This document shows, piece after piece, positions 60,568-64,000 of a stretch of 64,000 nt of DNA. The DNA is from Coprococcus comes ATCC 27758. Its GTDB lineage: Bacteria > Bacillota > Clostridia > Lachnospirales > Lachnospiraceae. The stretch lies in contig NZ_CP102277.1 in NCBI RefSeq assembly GCF_025149785.1, positions 1-64,000 of the forward strand, in the 5' to 3' direction. The translations under genes and the position numbers were made by a program. The notes under the pieces were generated by a model. The model worked only from the letters and a program-made list of their open reading frames with translations. It was not told the DNA's origin and did not search any database. The first letter of the stretch is position 1; each line of letters starts with the position of its first letter.

Positions 60568-60950
60568 TTACAAAATAATCATTTTGTAGAATTCAAAAAT
60601 TTAATATGAAATGTGAGATAGAGCGTATGGAAATAATCTATACGTTCTATTTTTTTGCCTTTTTTGAAAAAGTGATTAAAAAACTATTGACATTTTGTTA
60701 CTGGTAGAAGCAGATGGTTATAAAAAGCTTTTGATAACTATGAGTGCAAAAACAGATAGCTGCGAAAATTTATTATGAGCTAATAGCAAAATTTGATATT
60801 TTGTGATATTGAGGGTATGGGGAATCGTAATCTCCATTAAGTTCGTCAGAGAATCATAATCCAGAAATGGGATTTTGAGTTACTCTAGGCGATACTTGCT
60901 TTAGAAAATGATTTGCCATAATGAGTTAGAACATGGGAGGAGGAAGCGTT
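60568..60950. other. Gene-free stretch
   Basis: No supported gene. It contains a TTGACA without a well-spaced -10, and a GGGTATGGGGAATC segment (about 60833) faintly like the second structured repeat at 58.9 kb; the match is too weak to call a third copy. Confidence 0.4.
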
Positions 60951-60982
60951 AAAAAAAGAGAGAGCCATAAGCAACTCTCTCT
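60951..60982 (-). terminator. Terminator of the minus-strand repressor gene
   Basis: GAGAGAG/CTCTCTC stem (60959-60982) followed on the minus strand by TTTTTTT. Confidence 0.85.
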
Positions 60983-60999
60983 GTGATAAAACCAAAAAG

Positions 61000-61797
61000 T
61001 TATAGTATCAGTGATTCGGTAAGATTACAAAAATCCTTAACAGGAATATTTTCTTTAAGTGGTAAAGCTGTCTCTAAAAAGGTTTCGTCTGCAAATCTTT
61101 CGAGTTCAGAATCAAAATGTATAATAGAAGCATTTGTATTTAATTGGTATGGCGGAATTGTAATAAAATAATCATAATCTTCATAAGAAGGAGTGGCGCA
61201 AGAAACTTTGATTTTTCCGTCCAATTTCAATTTTGCAAATTCTCCATAAATGGCAGTTAAGGCTTTTTTTCTTTCTTCATCAGAAGTAATTCTATCTACA
61301 TATCTAATATACCAATAATCTATAGTTCCCTCTTTTAATTCAATTAAATAATCGTATGATCTGGGTGTTCCGGATTTTATTGTCCATTCAACTTTATGCA
61401 GACTTGTCATCATGGAAAGTCCACGCATTAAGGTAGAAAAAAATTTTTCATGCACCTGAACAGTAGAGAGATCCAGAGAAAATCCATTGTCTGCAATTAT
61501 CTTTTTCCGTTCCTGTATTTTCTTAGAAGAATATCCCGTTGCATCATATAATTCTTGGATAAGTTCTGGATCATCAATGGCTTTTGCAATTTTATCAATA
61601 GTGCTTTTATATGGTCTTCCAGATCGGGCACCGTTGAGCATTCGTGAAATGGTTGCATTATTTAAGCCTGTTTGTTCAGATAATTCTTTTTGTGTTTTTT
61701 TCTGTAAAATGATTTGAAGTATATTGATGAATCTTTCCTGATCGTAAACGCTGTCAGGATTTATTAGTGTGCCTGAATTTGATATAAATTCGTTCAT
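61000..61797 (-). CDS. XRE-type repressor of the recombinase module
   Basis: 265 residues. The HTH is near the N terminus (QKKTQKELSEQTGLNNATISRMLNGARSGRPYKSTIDKIAKAI); the C-terminal 160 residues (LSLDLSTVQVHEKFFSTLMRGLS onward) are a domain I do not recognise, possibly a sensor. GAGGAGATTTGC precedes the ATG. It is divergent from the tyrosine recombinase genes, and the gap is full of 9-bp repeats, so it probably represses both directions. Confidence 0.85.
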   Translation of the reverse strand: MNEFISNSGTLINPDSVYDQERFINILQIILQKKTQKELSEQTGLNNATISRMLNGARSGRPYKSTIDKIAKAIDDPELIQELYDATGYSSKKIQERKKIIADNGFSLDLSTVQVHEKFFSTLMRGLSMMTSLHKVEWTIKSGTPRSYDYLIELKEGTIDYWYIRYVDRITSDEERKKALTAIYGEFAKLKLDGKIKVSCATPSYEDYDYFITIPPYQLNTNASIIHFDSELERFADETFLETALPLKENIPVKDFCNLTESLIL

Positions 61798-62038
61798 GCA
61801 AATCTCCTCTTGACTTCTTTGACTTTGTATAAATTGACTTCTTGTATTTTATCTTATCAATTATATCCCTAAAAATCAATTTAAAACATAAAGAAATCAA
61901 AAAATGCTTTATTGATATTCTTGCAAAAGTCAAAGAAATCAAAAACGTAATTGACATTTTGACTTCTTTGTGTATAATGTAGAATTAAGAAGTCAAAGAA
62001 GTCAAACAAATCAAAACGAAAGGAAGGAGGGCTGTGGA
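61798..62038. promoter_or_regulatory. Iteron operator region with divergent promoters
   Basis: A promoter TTGACA-N16-TATAAT (61951-61978) drives the recombinase genes; on the minus strand TTGATT-N17-TAAGAT probably drives the repressor. Copies of a 9-bp unit, consensus GAAGTCAAA, occur in both orientations: near 61810-61826 (two units), 61834, 61890, 61925-61943, between -35 and -10 (61957-61970), and three in tandem at about 61989-62015. Confidence 0.7.
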
Positions 62039-63142
62039 TTGAAATATAGGGTTGTTTCGGTTTTGAAAGATAATAGACCACGTTTTTTGATTATTTCTGA
62101 TATTGAAGAAATTGAAATCCTTCCATCAAAGTATTTGAAGCATCTGGATCAGATTAATACTTCTCCGAATACTGTAAAATCCGCAGCCTTCGCACTTTCA
62201 TATTATTACAATTATCTGCAGGAGCAAACGATAGGATTGGATGAGATTACATTGCTATCCTATTCAGAGCAGAATAAACATTTTATTGATTTCTTGTATT
62301 GGGTTAAGAGTGGAAAGCATACTGAGCATAATACACAGACGAGCAATAAGACCTGCAATATGTATCTTGGTGCAGTCTTCAGATACTACCAGTTTTTGGC
62401 ACTGGAAGATGTTTTGCCAATGCTTAAAGTCTTACGAGTAAAAAAAGTATCATATTTTGACAGTATGGGAGTAAATCATCAAAATGCAGTGAATTCGTTT
62501 AAAGGTTTCTTCAAAGAAGAAGAACCTAATCTGGAAGAAATAACATCCGAAGAAATACAGGAGCTGATAAATGCCTGTACGAATGATAGAGATCGATTGC
62601 TGATAGCAATGATGGCAGAAACCGGTCTTAGATTAGGGGAAATTCTAGGAATCCATTATACCGAAGATATTGATTTTGAAAGAAGGACGGTTCGGGTAAG
62701 GTATCGTGAATCCAATACCAACTTGGCAAGAGCAAAAAATGCAGAATATAGAATGGCTTTGTTAAGTAATACAACTTTTGAGTTCTTGGTTAAGTACATT
62801 TCTGATAACCGAAAAAGTCTGATGAACTCGGAGTATCTATTTACAAAATTAACTGGAAAAAACAAAGGAGAGCCATTAGATGCGGATTCTGTGTATAGCA
62901 TGTTGAAAAGGCTATCCAAAAAAACGGATATCAATTCCCATCCGCATCAGCTCCGACACTATTTTGCGGAGGAAAGAAGAAAAGAAGGATGGGATTTGAA
63001 TGACATTCGTTTTGCCCTGGGGCATAAGAAAGTTGAAACTACCATTAAATACTTGGGTGAAAATAATGAACGATTGGTAGAAGCGACAGATCAATACTAC
63101 TCAAATAATGAAAATTTATACCAAATTGCAGATTTTCTGTAA
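62039..63142 (+). CDS. Tyrosine recombinase (Tn554 TnpA-like)
   Basis: 367 residues. An N-terminal SAM-like core-binding domain (SPNTVKSAAFALSYYYNYLQEQ) is followed by the catalytic domain with Arg in AETGLRLGEILGI, the HPHQLRH box (H-x-L-R), LGHKKVETTIKYLG with the catalytic Tyr in the last motif. I place the start at TTG 62039 because GGAAGGAGG lies 8 nt upstream; the in-frame ATG 61970 is inside the promoter. A second recombinase-like gene follows 18 bp later. Confidence 0.92.
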   Translation: MKYRVVSVLKDNRPRFLIISDIEEIEILPSKYLKHLDQINTSPNTVKSAAFALSYYYNYLQEQTIGLDEITLLSYSEQNKHFIDFLYWVKSGKHTEHNTQTSNKTCNMYLGAVFRYYQFLALEDVLPMLKVLRVKKVSYFDSMGVNHQNAVNSFKGFFKEEEPNLEEITSEEIQELINACTNDRDRLLIAMMAETGLRLGEILGIHYTEDIDFERRTVRVRYRESNTNLARAKNAEYRMALLSNTTFEFLVKYISDNRKSLMNSEYLFTKLTGKNKGEPLDADSVYSMLKRLSKKTDINSHPHQLRHYFAEERRKEGWDLNDIRFALGHKKVETTIKYLGENNERLVEATDQYYSNNENLYQIADFL

Positions 63143-63160
63143 AAGGAAGGAGGGATTACC

Positions 63161-64000
63161 TTGGCAGTATTAAAAATTGTTCCGAAGTTATATCAGGAAA
63201 AAATACCTGAGAAATTAAAGGAAGAAATATCTTTAGTTACGACTGGAGAAGCAAAATACTATAACCGGTTATACAAATTTTTTCAGTATACAGATATACA
63301 GTGTACTGCAGATATTAACTATGAAACGAGAAAAATGTATATGGACTCTCTTGAAAAAGAGGATATTTCAGAAAAATATAAAGCGGAATTACTGAGCTTA
63401 TTTGATCGTTTAAAAATAGAAAATATGCCGGATGTCTATTCACAAGGAAAGCCCTTCTCTGTAGAACAGGAGTTTTTTAAGCAAGACAAATTGTTTTTGC
63501 TGTATGTCCCCAATAAGAAGAAAGCACAATCTTTCCGTCAGGTGGTTGATAAGAATGATTTGTTATGGGACTTAACGAGGATACATTCATCACAGTTGGT
63601 GCGACAGACAAAAATATTGCTGTGTGAAATTCTGAATATGGATAAGGTACAAAGACATCGAAGATATTTTTTAGAACCATTAAAAGCACTTATACGGTTT
63701 TGCGATAAGTACGGAATAGATGATATTGAAGAAATGGAACAGGCAGACGAAAACAGATTTTATCTGTATTTAAACAAGGAGTCGGAAATTATAAAAAAAC
63801 AGGCTTCTAAGATTGTTGAGTTTGCGAGAAGAACGTTATTTCTGACAGATTCAGAGACAAATTGGCGAGCGTGTATCTGGTATATGGATAGGTTTCAGTT
63901 TGATAAATCGAGAATCAATGCTAGTTCACCTGTTAAAAGCCTTTCATTTATTAATATTTACGAAAAAGAAAATCGTTGGTATTTACAATTATACGCAAAA
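63161..64000 (+). CDS. Second recombinase-like protein (Tn554 TnpB-like), cut by window end
   Basis: An uninterrupted frame of 280 codons from TTG 63161 to the last base, with AAAAGGAAGGAGG just upstream. The product (LAVLKIVPKLYQEKIPEKLKE...) looks like the long N-terminal part of the second integrase in Tn554-type modules; the catalytic domain would lie beyond the window. The assignment rests on position, translational arrangement and overall character rather than catalytic motifs. Confidence 0.7.
   Translation, partial: MAVLKIVPKLYQEKIPEKLKEEISLVTTGEAKYYNRLYKFFQYTDIQCTADINYETRKMYMDSLEKEDISEKYKAELLSLFDRLKIENMPDVYSQGKPFSVEQEFFKQDKLFLLYVPNKKKAQSFRQVVDKNDLLWDLTRIHSSQLVRQTKILLCEILNMDKVQRHRRYFLEPLKALIRFCDKYGIDDIEEMEQADENRFYLYLNKESEIIKKQASKIVEFARRTLFLTDSETNWRACIWYMDRFQFDKSRINASSPVKSLSFINIYEKENRWYLQLYAK

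Larger units (their letters stand above)
46605..64000. mobile_element. Integrated accessory region (composite ICE/transposon-like)
   Basis: From the cpaF break to the window end, every recognisable gene is mobile, regulatory or defence related: IS110, serine recombinase, ParB-like proteins, restriction-modification, TnpW, XRE repressors, tyrosine recombinases. Base composition turns AT-rich and codon use shifts toward A/T-ending codons. The left junction is sharp at about 46604; the right end, the rest of cpaF and any relaxase or conjugation genes are not in view. It may be one element or several nested ones. Confidence 0.75.

Noticed and set aside
60830-60900. Possible third copy of the structured repeat (GGGTATGGGGAATC)
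   Set aside because: Only the first 14 bases are similar; the AGCAAGAT/ATCTTGCT stem is missing.
46605-64000. CRISPR array or cas genes in the accessory region
   Set aside because: No regularly spaced repeats with unique spacers and no Cas-like protein were found; the 9-bp units at 61.8-62.0 kb are operator iterons.

Overview
The window is a stretch of a low-GC, spore-forming Firmicutes chromosome that starts exactly at dnaA. Sporulation genes (spoIID, a spoIIQ-like gene, bofA), a T-box leader, strict-anaerobe enzymes (reverse rubrerythrin, Fe-S fumarase) and the 16S sequence point to Clostridia, family Lachnospiraceae. A Coprococcus comes/Dorea-like relative is my guess from memory of 16S signatures, not from a search.

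Layout. 1-8.5 kb: origin cluster dnaA-dnaN-S4 protein-recF-gyrB-gyrA. 8.7-10.4 kb: minus-strand biotin genes (bioB, bioY) behind a promoter overlapped by a BirA-like operator. 10.5-13.3 kb: two-subunit fumarase with a C_GCAxxG_C_C protein between the subunits, then a PlsC acyltransferase. 13.4-19.8 kb: tRNA-Ser, then an rRNA operon in the order 16S-5S-tRNA-Ile-tRNA-Ala-23S, then seven more tRNAs. 19.9-46.6 kb: housekeeping and cell-envelope genes. These include an ABC-class ATPase, a D,D-carboxypeptidase, T-box-controlled ileS, glgP, spoIID/spoIIQ, a DEAD-box helicase, reverse rubrerythrin next to a perR gene broken by an in-frame TGA, several wall hydrolases, mecA, a Sua5-pseudophosphatase fusion, upp, a dCMP deaminase and bofA. 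The section ends with the start of a tad pilus operon (cpaE-cpaF).

At about 46604 cpaF stops abruptly and accessory DNA runs to the end of the window (46.6-64.0 kb), AT-richer and packed with mobile functions. In order: an IS110 transposase with a bridge-RNA-like leader; a minus-strand, translationally coupled operon of a large serine recombinase, two proteins sharing a domain with its C-terminal tail, and two ParB-like proteins; XRE regulators; an MmeI-like restriction-modification enzyme; a decayed zone with a pair of tandem structured repeats and a TnpW-like gene; a stand-alone EF-Tu domain II protein; and a repressor facing Tn554-like tyrosine recombinases across a region of 9-bp iterons. 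The second recombinase runs off the window, and the rest of cpaF and the tad genes are not seen, so the right boundary lies outside.

The strongest candidates for something undescribed are the serine recombinase/ParB-like operon with its repeated domain, the tandem structured repeats at 58.77-59.02 kb, the iteron-controlled recombinase switch at 61.8-62.0 kb, and the bridge-RNA-bearing IS110. All functional statements come from reading motifs by eye; no database search was run.
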